Assembly (NCBI GenBank): GCA_025351875.1
Contig: JANXVA010000494.1
Location: 1-34,502, forward strand
Direction of reading: 5' to 3'
DNA: 34,502 nt
Origin: Myxococcales bacterium
GTDB lineage: Bacteria; Myxococcota_A; Polyangia; Polyangiales; Polyangiaceae
Each line of letters starts with the position of its first letter. Positions within the stretch are counted from its first letter, which is position 1. Below are positions 9,753-17,622 of this stretch, in pieces. Made by a program: the position numbers and the translations under genes. The notes under the pieces were generated by a model. That model had not been told where the DNA came from and did no database searches. It saw nothing but the letters and a program-made list of their open reading frames with translations.

Positions 9753-10802
9753 TCATTTAGGGCGGGCGGCGGCGACGACCTTGCGCGCGAGCGTCGAGAA
9801 GCCAAGGTCGTCGAAGGTCGCTTCTCGGACGACTCGAACGTCGTCGTAGCCGGCGTTGGGAGGGATGTCCGCCTTGGAAAGTGAGCCGACGAGGTCGGCG
9901 CGGAGGACGTCGACCGTGAGCTTTCGGTGCGAGAGGACGTGCTCCACCACCCCGACCCGCCGGAGCTTGCCGATGGGGAGCCACGCGGCGAGGCGAGCGC
10001 GCATCTTCGCGGGGCCCTCGATCGACGGCGGCTCCCAGAGGCCGGCGAACGTGCCCTCCCCTCGCCGCCGCGCGAGGAGGATGGCGCCGTCCTTCTCACG
10101 GGTCGCGACGACGGCCTGGACCCGTCGCGCAACGGGTGCTTTCTTCTCCGAGAGGATCGGGAGCTCGGCGACGCGTCCCTCGGCGAAGGCGCGGCAGCAC
10201 GACGCGAGCGGGCACGCGCCGCAGGTCGGCGATCGCGGCGTGCAGATCGTTGCCCCGAGCTCCATGAGCGCCTGGTTCCAGGCCCCGGGGTCGTCCTTTG
10301 CGACCAGGTCGTCTGCGAGCGCCTCAGCGGTGCGCATGCCGGCCTTCCGCATGTCCTCGTCGATCGCGAACAGCCGCGCGAAGACACGCGCCACGTTTCC
10401 GTCGACGAGACCGACCGCCTGGCCGAACGCGATGCTCGCGATGGCGCCCGCGGTGTACCGGCCGATACCAGGAACACCGAGAAGGGCCGCGCGGTCACCC
10501 GGTAGGGCCCCGCCCCGCAGGGCCACTGTCCGCGCTCCGTCGAGGAGGAGCCGCGCTCGCCGGTAGTATCCGAGCCCGCTCCATGCCGCGAGTACGTCAT
10601 CGGGGGGAGCCTCCGCGAGCGCGATCGCCGTCGGGAAGCGCTGCAGGAACCGCTCGTAGTACGGGATCACCGTCTCCACGCGGGTCTGCTGGAGCATGAT
10701 CTCGCTGACCCAGATCGCGTACGGATCGCGCGTGCGGCGCCACGGCAGATCGCGCCGGCACGCGGCGTACCACTTCAACAGCGTTTGTTGGAGGTGCGCC
10801 AC
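9753..10802 (-). CDS. mutY: A/G-specific adenine DNA glycosylase MutY
   Basis: Base-excision repair enzyme that removes adenine mispaired with 8-oxoguanine. Counting from the GTG at 10802 (349 residues), the catalytic Glu is E34 in WVSEIMLQQT and the helix-hairpin-helix is LLGVPGIGRYTAGA (107-120). The catalytic Asp is D134 in LVDGNVARV, and the four iron-sulfur cysteines are C187, C194, C197 and C203, with exact C-x6-C-x2-C-x5-C spacing. The C-terminal NUDIX-like 8-oxoG reader is present (FAGLWEPPS, then EHVLSHRKL). An ATG at 10892 would add 30 residues, but these are antisense to the conserved start of the TM2-like gene and are absent from typical MutY, so I prefer 10802. Confidence 0.95.
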   Translation of the reverse strand: MAHLQQTLLKWYAACRRDLPWRRTRDPYAIWVSEIMLQQTRVETVIPYYERFLQRFPTAIALAEAPPDDVLAAWSGLGYYRRARLLLDGARTVALRGGALPGDRAALLGVPGIGRYTAGAIASIAFGQAVGLVDGNVARVFARLFAIDEDMRKAGMRTAEALADDLVAKDDPGAWNQALMELGATICTPRSPTCGACPLASCCRAFAEGRVAELPILSEKKAPVARRVQAVVATREKDGAILLARRRGEGTFAGLWEPPSIEGPAKMRARLAAWLPIGKLRRVGVVEHVLSHRKLTVDVLRADLVGSLSKADIPPNAGYDDVRVVREATFDDLGFSTLARKVVAAARPK

Positions 10803-10839
10803 TTGCGCTGGAGCAAGGACGACCGCATCTTGCCGCTTC

Positions 10840-11052
10840 GTGAGCAAGTCACTTCCGAACCCGGGCGTCGCAGCCGTCCTCTCGTTCTTCATTCCGGGCG
10901 TCGGCCAGATCTACAACGGCGCGTTCCTGCGCGGTATCTTCTGGTTCATCGTCACGCCCGGGCTCTGGATCTTCTCCGCGGGGACCCTCGGATGGATCTT
11001 CCACCTCGCGGCGGCCTACACGGCCTACAGCTTCGCGAAGCGCATGACCTGA
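10840..11052 (+). CDS. Small TM2-domain-like membrane protein
   Basis: A 70-residue protein that starts at GTG 10840 and has two predicted membrane helices. The sequence NPGVAAVLSFFIPGVGQIYN, followed by G-F-RG-FWF and a second hydrophobic stretch ending GWIFHLAAAYTAYSFAKR, matches the TM2 pattern: a PG.GQ.Y.G motif in helix 1 and a conserved aromatic or Asp-like turn before helix 2. Its function is unknown, as for most bacterial TM2 proteins. The frame extends upstream to 10696, but that part is antisense to mutY and is not believed. It diverges from mutY with 37 bases between the chosen starts, and its stop is six bases from the end of the convergent kinase gene. Confidence 0.75.
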   Translation: MSKSLPNPGVAAVLSFFIPGVGQIYNGAFLRGIFWFIVTPGLWIFSAGTLGWIFHLAAAYTAYSFAKRMT

Positions 11053-11058
11053 TCGCGT

Positions 11059-12708
11059 TCAGCGATAGGGATTGTTGTTGAGGTCGTCGGGCACCCCGCC
11101 GCCGCTAGGCTTGGTGGTGACGGGCTTCACGGGCACGACGGGCCGCGTCGGCCTCGCGCCCGGGCGGAGCACGCTCGGGGCGGTGGGCAGCGCGCTGGCC
11201 GGTGGCGTCGCGCTCGCGATGGAGGCGACCGCGGCCGGGTCGCCTCCCGACGGCAACGTTCCGCTCGGCGCTTGCGTGGGGGCGACCGCAGGCGCCGTCG
11301 CGACCCCGCCGCTCGCAGGAGGACGGGTCCCGAGGCTCTTCGCGCCCCATGCGCCCACGCCCATCAGCACGATGGCCGCGACGACGGCGAGCGCGATGCG
11401 CCCTCCCGTTCGCGCGGGCGAACGCGGCGCGGTCCCGAGCTGGCTCGGGCCATGGCTGCTCGGAACCATGATGACCGCCGACGACACGCTCGAGACCTTC
11501 TCGGGCGCCGTCGACGCGCGCTCGGTCGTGATCCGTTCGTGGGCCTCGACAGACCCCGCCTGCTGCGGGCCGGTGCGCGGCGGAAGGCTTCCGCGGCGGC
11601 CGCCGCGGGACGTCGACGACGGCTCGGAGTTGCTGCCTCCGTCGACGCGCGTGACCACCGAGTCGAGGACCGGCTTCGAGCGGGGCCCCGTGCGCGGTCC
11701 CGTACTGTCGCTCGGTTCGCTGCGCGCAAGCCACGCGCGCACCGCGTCGCGCTGCTGGCTCAAGTCCGCGCCGATGACCTCCTGGAGACACTCCGCGACG
11801 TCGCGCACGGAGCCGACACTGTTCAGCGCGCGTGCCGCCTTCTCGAGCTCATCGCCGAAGTCCTGGGCGGTCGCGTAGCGCTCGTCGACGTCGCGCGAAA
11901 GCGCCTTCATGCAGATCGCCTCGAGGGGCTTGGGCACGTCCGGGCGCACGCTGCTCGGCGGCGCGATGGCGTCGTAGAGCACGCGGTTCAGGGTCTCGGC
12001 CTCGCCGTCGCCCTTGAAGAGCCGCTTCGTCGCGAGGGCCTCCCAGAGCACGATTCCGCACGCGAAGAGATCGGCGCGCCGGTCGACGGCGCCGCCGCGC
12101 GCTTGCTCCGGCGCCATGTACGCGAGCTTGCCCTTCAGCTGTCCGGAGCGCGTCGTCGAGAGCCGCGAGGCCGCACGAGCCACGCCGAAGTCGACGACGC
12201 GCGCGACGCCGTCGACGCCGACGAGGATATTTTGCGGAGACACGTCACGGTGGACGATCTGGAGCGGGTCGCCGTGGTCATCTCGCATCTCGTGCGCGGC
12301 GTGGAGGCCGGCGAGGACGTCGAGGAGGATGCGGATCGTCACTCCGTAAGGAACGCGTCCGTTCGCCTTGGCCGCCTTTGCGAGGACACGCGCAAGGGTA
12401 TCGCCCTCGATGTAGTCCATCACCAGGTAGTAGCCCTGGTCGCTCTCGCCAACCTCTTGAATGGGCACTACATTCGGGTGGTGGATACGCGCGGCGAGCC
12501 GCGCCTCGTCGAGGAACATCTCGACGAACTCCGGCTCGCGCGCGAGGTGCGGGTGGAGGCGCTTGATCGCGACGAGACGCTGGAAGCCAGCGACGCCCGA
12601 GAGACGAGCGAGGAAGACCGTCGCCATCCCTCCGCTGGCGAGCTCGGCGATGAGCTCGAAGCGGTCGAGGCGTTCCCCTTCTCCGTCGTTGGCGAGGAGC
12701 TTCGTCAT
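11059..12708 (-). CDS. Membrane-anchored Ser/Thr protein kinase (Pkn type)
   Basis: A eukaryotic-like kinase of 549 residues. The catalytic domain (about 15-290) has the glycine loop ELASGGMATVFLA, Lys in VAIKRLHP, catalytic loop HRDVSPQNILV near 152, DFGVARA near 172 and APEQARG near 200, so all key residues are present. The HRD loop reads HRDVSPQN, common in myxobacterial kinases. A Ser/Thr/Arg-rich juxtamembrane region (330-430) leads to one membrane helix (ALAVVAAIVLMGVGAW, near 440). An Ala/Pro/Thr-rich tail outside the membrane ends in DDLNNNPYR. The ATG at 12708 has a strong GGAGGAGGG directly upstream. It lies 81 bases after the TPR/membrane protein gene on the same strand, so the two may be cotranscribed. 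Confidence 0.95.
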   Translation of the reverse strand: MTKLLANDGEGERLDRFELIAELASGGMATVFLARLSGVAGFQRLVAIKRLHPHLAREPEFVEMFLDEARLAARIHHPNVVPIQEVGESDQGYYLVMDYIEGDTLARVLAKAAKANGRVPYGVTIRILLDVLAGLHAAHEMRDDHGDPLQIVHRDVSPQNILVGVDGVARVVDFGVARAASRLSTTRSGQLKGKLAYMAPEQARGGAVDRRADLFACGIVLWEALATKRLFKGDGEAETLNRVLYDAIAPPSSVRPDVPKPLEAICMKALSRDVDERYATAQDFGDELEKAARALNSVGSVRDVAECLQEVIGADLSQQRDAVRAWLARSEPSDSTGPRTGPRSKPVLDSVVTRVDGGSNSEPSSTSRGGRRGSLPPRTGPQQAGSVEAHERITTERASTAPEKVSSVSSAVIMVPSSHGPSQLGTAPRSPARTGGRIALAVVAAIVLMGVGAWGAKSLGTRPPASGGVATAPAVAPTQAPSGTLPSGGDPAAVASIASATPPASALPTAPSVLRPGARPTRPVVPVKPVTTKPSGGGVPDDLNNNPYR

Positions 12709-12789
12709 CCCTCCTCCGTGATTGAATCACTCTTTGCTGTCGCCGGCGACATCGCGTGCGACAAGGTGGGTCTTCGGGGATCCAGACTC

Positions 12790-13815
12790 CTAGAAGGTCC
12801 CGGCGGCCCCGACGCTGCAGCCCCCCGGCATCGGCGCGGCCCCGACGCGCACGCCGCGCGTCACACCGGTCGTGTCGACCCTCGGCCCCGAGCTCGACCA
12901 CTGGGTGAAGAACAGCCCGATGACCCCGGTGATCGCTGCTGCGCCGATGGTGACGCCGAGAAGCACGTTGGTGCGCAGCTCGGCGGACTTGCCGTCCTGG
13001 TACTCGGGGCAGCTCTCGCCCTTTCCCGCACACGCGCGACGCACCGCGTCGACGCCGGGATTGTTCTTGGCGTCGATGCCCGAGACGACCGTTCCGGCCC
13101 CCACCGCCGCGGTCACCCCGAGCGCGACGAAGAAGACGACCGGCCCGAGCGGCTTCGCGCTGGACGGGGGCTTTTCGGGCGTGATCGGCGCCGCGGCCAC
13201 AGGACTGACGGGCGACGGAGCGCTGACCGGCGGCGCCGGCGGCGCCTCGAACGCGAGCGTGTCCTTCCCGCCTCGCCTGGCGTCGATGTGCCGGGCGACG
13301 CCGCCCGTCTTGAAGCTCACACCGAGCTCGTGCGGACCCGGGTCGAGGAAGATGCGGTGCTTCTGCGCGTCGGACTGCGAGACGACGCGACCATCGGCAG
13401 CGATGGCGCAGTCGGCGTTGCAGTCGACGGCGTATTCGTTGAGCACGGGCGCGGCCTCGTCGAGCGTCTCCTTCGCGATCTGCGCGGTGGGAGGGTCGTT
13501 CGGGTATCGCTGCTGGGCGATCGCCGCGAGCGTCGCCGCGCGTCCGAGCTGCTTGGCCTTGCGGCGCGCGCGGATCGCGAGGCGAACCGTCTCTGCGCGC
13601 GGGGCATCGCGGAAGGCAGCCTCGAAGTGCACGGCTGCGCCGTCGAAGTCATCGGCGAGAAACGCGCGACGGCCCCGATCGTACTCGTCGGCCGCAGACT
13701 TGAGGCGGTCGGCCGACGGCGGCTCCTCCGCAGACACGCGCGGGCTCGCGGTAGTCGCGGCGAGCGCAGCGCACGCAGCGGCCACGACGACGAGCCTGCT
13801 CCCCCCACGTCGCAT
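12790..13815 (-). CDS. Exported TPR protein with PEGA-like domain and C-terminal membrane helices
   Basis: A 341-residue envelope protein. Signal peptide (SRLVVVAAACAALAATTA, then VSA-EE), then a TPR-like stretch (about 40-115: AADEYDRGRRAFLADDFDGA, RRKAKQLGRAATLAAIAQQR). A beta-rich PEGA-like segment follows (about 125-190: VDCNADCAIAADGRVV, then DPGPHELGVSF), then a Pro/Ala/Ser linker and two hydrophobic helices (near 225-250 and 285-310) separated by a Cys-containing loop, ACAGKGESCPEYQDGKS. This layout is common in myxobacterial genomes, often near kinases, but has no established activity. It precedes the kinase gene in the same direction, so a shared role at the envelope is plausible inference. 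Confidence 0.8.
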   Translation of the reverse strand: MRRGGSRLVVVAAACAALAATTASPRVSAEEPPSADRLKSAADEYDRGRRAFLADDFDGAAVHFEAAFRDAPRAETVRLAIRARRKAKQLGRAATLAAIAQQRYPNDPPTAQIAKETLDEAAPVLNEYAVDCNADCAIAADGRVVSQSDAQKHRIFLDPGPHELGVSFKTGGVARHIDARRGGKDTLAFEAPPAPPVSAPSPVSPVAAAPITPEKPPSSAKPLGPVVFFVALGVTAAVGAGTVVSGIDAKNNPGVDAVRRACAGKGESCPEYQDGKSAELRTNVLLGVTIGAAAITGVIGLFFTQWSSSGPRVDTTGVTRGVRVGAAPMPGGCSVGAAGTF

Positions 13816-13848
13816 GCCTAGAAGGTTACACCCGAGGAAGTCGCGAGA

Positions 13849-15252
13849 TCACACCATCTCGAGGAAGAGACGGTCGGGATCCTCGAGGTAGTGGATGATG
13901 TCGTACGCGAACGCCGCGCCGACGTGCCCGTCGACGATCCGATGGTCGAACGACAGCGAGAGCAGCATGACGTCGCCGATGACGATCTGCCCGTCCTTCA
14001 CGACGGGCTTCTGCTTGATCTGGTGGACCCCGAGGATGCCCACCTCGGGGAAATTGATGATCGGCGTCGCGAAGAGACCGCCGTCGGCGCCGAGCGAGGT
14101 GATCGTGAAGGTGGAGCCCTGGAGGTCTTCCATCCTCGATTTCCCGTTCTTCGCGTCCGTGGCGACGCGCTCGATCTCGCGTGCGACGTCGAGCACGGAG
14201 CGCCGGTCGGCGTCCTTCACCACCGGGACGATGAGGCCAGCCTCGGTCGAGGCAGCGATCCCGATGTTGTAGTACTTGCGATAAACGAGCTCGTTCGTGG
14301 ACTCGTCGAGGGCGCTGTTGAGGATCGGCTTCTTCTTCAGCGCGGCGACCACCGCCTTGACGATGAACGGGAGGAACGTGAGCTTGACGCCCTGCGCCTG
14401 CGCCGCCGGCTGGAGGCGCTTGCGAAGCGCCTTCAGCGCCGCGCAATCGCACTCCTCGACGAACGTGAAGTGGGCCGCGGTGTGGACCGACTGGGCCATC
14501 TTCTGGGCGATTTTCCGGCGGACGCCCGCGAACGGGACGCGCTCCTCGAGCGCCCCCTGAGCCGCCGTCGGCGCCGTGATCTTCACGGCGTCACGCGCGC
14601 GCTCATGGGCGGGCATCGGAATCGTCGCGCTCCTGACGGGTGCCAATGCCGCCGGGCTCGCGTTCGGCTCCTTGGCGAACGTCTCGACGTCGACCTTGGT
14701 GACGCGCCCCTGCGGCCCTGTCGGTGGAACGGCGCGGAGGTCGATCTCCATGTCGCGCGCGAGCTTGCGCGTCGCGGGGGTCGCGAGCGGCTTTGCGTTG
14801 AAGTAGCTGCTCGCAAGGTCGCCACCGGCGCTCACGCTGCTCGCGGTGCGCGGCGCGGCGGAGGCGGCGCCCATTCCGGGGAGGTGCTCCTTGATGTCAC
14901 CGACCGCTGTTGCGGCAGGCTCGTTCTTCGCGGCGCCGCCGTTCGCGTGACGCGCGCCCGAGCCGCCGCTCGCGTGTGCCGAGGTCTTGTCCGACGCCGC
15001 CGTGACGGTCGCGTCGAGCTCGAAGACCACGAGCACCGAGTGGACGGCCACGACCGTTCCCGGAGCGCCCACCGTCTCGACGACGCGACCGGCCTTCGGC
15101 GAAGTGATCGTGACGGTGGCCTTGTCGGTCATCACCTCGATCATCGGCTGGTCTTCCTTGACGATGTCACCTGGCTTGATGAGCCAGCTGACGATCTCGC
15201 CCTCGGTCACGCCCTCGCCGATGTCCGGCAGCTTGAATTCCCAGCGAGCCAT
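13849..15252 (-). CDS. bkdB: Branched-chain 2-oxoacid dehydrogenase E2 (dihydrolipoyl acyltransferase)
   Basis: Core subunit of the 2-oxoacid dehydrogenase complex: it takes the acyl group from E1 on a swinging lipoyl arm and passes it to CoA. Single lipoyl domain (1-78) with lipoylated K44 in EVMTDKATVTI, then an Ala/Gly-rich linker, the E1/E3-binding domain (about 153-195, ATPATRKLARDMEIDL), a second linker and the catalytic domain (about 235-467) with the active-site His in SFDHRIVDG near 434. Length 467 is normal. One lipoyl domain together with alpha2beta2-type E1 genes favours a branched-chain over a pyruvate complex. It starts 15 bases after the E1 beta stop with GAGGAG before the ATG. 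No E3 (lipoamide dehydrogenase) gene is in the window. Confidence 0.93.
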   Translation of the reverse strand: MARWEFKLPDIGEGVTEGEIVSWLIKPGDIVKEDQPMIEVMTDKATVTITSPKAGRVVETVGAPGTVVAVHSVLVVFELDATVTAASDKTSAHASGGSGARHANGGAAKNEPAATAVGDIKEHLPGMGAASAAPRTASSVSAGGDLASSYFNAKPLATPATRKLARDMEIDLRAVPPTGPQGRVTKVDVETFAKEPNASPAALAPVRSATIPMPAHERARDAVKITAPTAAQGALEERVPFAGVRRKIAQKMAQSVHTAAHFTFVEECDCAALKALRKRLQPAAQAQGVKLTFLPFIVKAVVAALKKKPILNSALDESTNELVYRKYYNIGIAASTEAGLIVPVVKDADRRSVLDVAREIERVATDAKNGKSRMEDLQGSTFTITSLGADGGLFATPIINFPEVGILGVHQIKQKPVVKDGQIVIGDVMLLSLSFDHRIVDGHVGAAFAYDIIHYLEDPDRLFLEMV

Positions 15253-15267
15253 CTTCGCTCCTCTGAA

Positions 15268-16314
15268 TCAGTAACGAGCCGTCTCGGTGATCGCCGGAAG
15301 GATCCGGTGAGCCAGCGGCAGATAATCCATCTCGAGAGTGTACGGAAACGGCGTGTCGAACCCGGTCACGCGAACGGGCGGCGCCTCGAGCGACAAGAAG
15401 CACTTCTCGTTGATCAAGGCGATCAGCTCGGCGCCGAAGCCGCACGTCTTTGGCGCCTCGTGGACGACGATGACGCGGCCCGTCTTCTTCACGCTGGCGA
15501 CGATCGTGTCGATGTCGACCGGCCACAGGGTGCGGAGATCGACGATCTCGCACTGGATACCTTGCTCCGCCGCTTTGTCGGCGGCCGCAATTGCCTCGTA
15601 GAGCATCGCGCCCCACGCGAGGATCGTCACGGCGGCGCGCCCGGCGTCGGCGGCGTCGACCTCACGGACGACCTTCGCCTTCGAGAGCGGCACGACGTAG
15701 TCCCCCTCGGGGACCTCACCTCGCGCAGCGCGGTAGATCCGCTTCGGCTCGAAGAAGAGGACCGGGTCCGGATCGCGGATGGCGGCGAGGAGCAGGCCCT
15801 TCGCGTCGTGAGGGTTCGACGGGCACACGACCTTGAGGCCCGCGACGTGGATGAAGAGCGATTCGGGCGATTGGGAGTGGTAGAGCCCGCCGCGTATGCC
15901 GCCGCCGACCGGTGTGCGAACGACCATCTTCGCGGAGTACTCGCCGCCGGAGCGCCAGCGCATCTTCGCCAGCTCGCTCACGATCTGGTCGTAGCCGGGG
16001 AAGATGAAGTCCGCGAACTGGACCTCGGGGACCGGAACGAGGCCGTAGAGCGCCATGCCGATCGCCGTTCCGAGGATCCCGCCCTCCGAGAGCGGCGTGT
16101 CGATCACGCGATCGTCGCCGAACTCGTCCCACAGGCCCTGCGTGACGCGGAAGACGCCGCCGACGCGGCCGACGTCCTCGCCGAGAACGATCATGCGCTC
16201 GTCGCGCTTCATCTCGAGGTGGAGCGCCTCGTTGATCGCCTGCACCATGTTCATGACGCGTGGGGCCCCGCTGGCATGCGGCGCATGCGGGGTCTTGGAC
16301 TCGTTCACGGTCAC
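15268..16314 (-). CDS. bkdA2: Branched-chain 2-oxoacid dehydrogenase E1 beta subunit
   Basis: Transketolase-like beta half of the thiamine-dependent E1, 348 residues. Conserved blocks: VLGEDVGRVGGVFRVTQGL, then DTPLSEGGILGTAIGMA, GGLYHSQSPESLFIHV and, at the C-terminus, LEAPPVRVTGFDTPFPYTLE. The block FFEPKRIYRAARGEVPEGDY and the DTPFP motif are typical of branched-chain rather than pyruvate enzymes. The GTG at 16314 overlaps the E1 alpha stop by four bases (GTGA) and has GGAGG seven bases upstream, so translation is coupled to E1 alpha. The upstream open frame to 17421 is a shadow of E1 alpha. Its product is expected in a heterotetramer with the neighbouring alpha subunit, which is itself unusual. 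Confidence 0.94.
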   Translation of the reverse strand: MTVNESKTPHAPHASGAPRVMNMVQAINEALHLEMKRDERMIVLGEDVGRVGGVFRVTQGLWDEFGDDRVIDTPLSEGGILGTAIGMALYGLVPVPEVQFADFIFPGYDQIVSELAKMRWRSGGEYSAKMVVRTPVGGGIRGGLYHSQSPESLFIHVAGLKVVCPSNPHDAKGLLLAAIRDPDPVLFFEPKRIYRAARGEVPEGDYVVPLSKAKVVREVDAADAGRAAVTILAWGAMLYEAIAAADKAAEQGIQCEIVDLRTLWPVDIDTIVASVKKTGRVIVVHEAPKTCGFGAELIALINEKCFLSLEAPPVRVTGFDTPFPYTLEMDYLPLAHRILPAITETARY

Positions 16315-17369
16315 GACGAAGCCTCCTCTGCCTGGGCCCGGAGATGCGCCGGCAGCTCCGCATAGACGTCCTCGAACATGGAGGCGATCGGCGGGCGCGC
16401 GGCGCCTTCGGCGGCGGCGACAGCGGCGTCGATCTCTGCGCGAAGCTCGGCGACCAGCGCCTCGTGACCCGCGGCGTCGAGTGCGCCGTCGCGCTCGAGC
16501 GCGGCGCGTAGGCGCGCGAGCGGGTCGGCCCCCGCGGCCCCGAGAGAGAGGAGCTCGGGTGCGCTCCACTCGTCGGGCAGCGAGGTGAAGCGCTCGGTCG
16601 CGACCTCGACGAGCGTGGCGCCCTTGCCCGCGGCCGCACGTGCAACGGCCTCGCGGACGAGCGTGAGGACGGCAAGCCCGTCGCCTCCGTCCACGCTCGC
16701 GCATGCGACGCCGTACGCCGCGGCGCGGTCCGCGAGGTCGGCCTTCTTCGCGCCGAGCCGGCTGGCGCGCGACACGAGCACGCAGGGCGCCTTGAACACG
16801 CCGGCGAAGTTGACCGCGTTGTGAAAATCGCCGGTCGCGGCGGCGGCGGTTCCGAACATCGCGAGGGTGACGACGTCGTCCTTGCGCATCCGTGCGGCCC
16901 AGGCGGCGCCCACGGCCTGCACGAGGTGAGCGCCGATGAGCCCGCTCGCTGGAACGACGTGACGGGCGCGGCTCGCCGGGTGGTCGGGCGCGCCGTGGCC
17001 CTTGACCACGTCCACGGCTGTGCCGAATGCCTGATGGGCGTAGGTCGCAGTCGGGATGCCGCGGACGAGCGCGCCGGCCCACTCGCGGTGCCCCGGGAAG
17101 AACCAATCGCCTTCGCGAAGCGCCATCGCCGTCGCGGCGATCGCGACCTCCTCGCCGATGCAGGCGGCGTGGAAGGCCACGCGGCCCGCATGCTGGAGGA
17201 AGGTCATTCGGGCCGAGAGAAGGCGGGCCCGAGCGGCATGGGCATAAAGCGCGCGGCCCGCGGCGAGGCCGGTCTGCGGAGCCACGTCCTTCCCGCCAAC
17301 GCCGCCATCCCCTGCTTCTGCCGATGCGGTCGCGAGGGAGGACATCGTGGGTGAAGGAGCGCGCTCCAT
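16311..17369 (-). CDS. bkdA1: E1 alpha subunit-like protein with degenerate thiamine diphosphate motif
   Basis: Position and general sequence make this the alpha half of the branched-chain 2-oxoacid dehydrogenase E1, 352 residues from the ATG at 17369, which has TAAGG upstream; GTG at 17387 is possible. Family blocks are present: GEEVAIAATAMALREGDW, FFPGHREWAGALVRGIP, VVPASGLIGAHLVQAVGAAW and GDFHNAVNFAGVFKAP. However the thiamine diphosphate/magnesium signature, normally GDG then NN about 25-30 residues later, reads MFGTAAAATGDF near 170 and SRASRLG near 196, so both ligand elements are gone. The usual downstream HGHS-type loop is also absent. The frame is intact with normal codon use, so this is not simple decay. 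Either it uses the cofactor differently or it is a non-catalytic partner. Confidence 0.82.
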   Translation of the reverse strand: MERAPSPTMSSLATASAEAGDGGVGGKDVAPQTGLAAGRALYAHAARARLLSARMTFLQHAGRVAFHAACIGEEVAIAATAMALREGDWFFPGHREWAGALVRGIPTATYAHQAFGTAVDVVKGHGAPDHPASRARHVVPASGLIGAHLVQAVGAAWAARMRKDDVVTLAMFGTAAAATGDFHNAVNFAGVFKAPCVLVSRASRLGAKKADLADRAAAYGVACASVDGGDGLAVLTLVREAVARAAAGKGATLVEVATERFTSLPDEWSAPELLSLGAAGADPLARLRAALERDGALDAAGHEALVAELRAEIDAAVAAAEGAARPPIASMFEDVYAELPAHLRAQAEEASS

Positions 17370-17399
17370 GGCGGCGGACCTTACCACGCTTTCCGTGTA

Positions 17400-17416
17400 G
17401 GGGACCTCCGGTCCCC
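17400..17416. other. Perfect 7-bp hairpin upstream of the dehydrogenase operon
   Basis: GGGGACC and GGTCCCC flank a 3-base loop, 30 bases before the chosen E1 alpha start and 13 bases before the alternative GTG. It lies in the 253-base divergent gap to the next gene and would be in the 5' leader of the dehydrogenase mRNA if transcription begins further upstream. It could be an operator or a leader stem. No convincing promoter boxes are seen in the rest of this gap. Confidence 0.4.
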
Positions 17417-17622
17417 CTCACCGCTTTCGCGGCGAGCCTCCCCCAGGGAGATTCGGCACTACGCGCCGACCGGCGTGCAAGGCACGCCGTTTCTCGTGAC
17501 AGCCTTGGCGACCGCCGTCTCGGCGAATCGGCGGTGGGCGAGATGACGCGCCGAGGGAGCTTGGGCTGTGTGCGTCAAAGGGGTGCCCTCTCGTGATCTG
17601 GTGCTGCGAGGTCGACTTGCGT

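Noticed and set aside
9635..10600. Upstream extension of the GGDEF gene frame
   Set aside because: It overlaps mutY in another frame on the same strand and lacks the codon bias of the real part; the GTG at 9634 is where the bias begins.
11272..13821. 849-codon plus-strand open frame
   Set aside because: It is antisense to the kinase and TPR/PEGA genes, which have clear motifs, and its translation is Arg/Ala-rich without domains. Such shadows are expected at this GC content.
13891..16365. 824-codon plus-strand open frame
   Set aside because: It is antisense to the E2 and E1 beta genes; the Asp/Arg/His-rich product has no recognisable domain.
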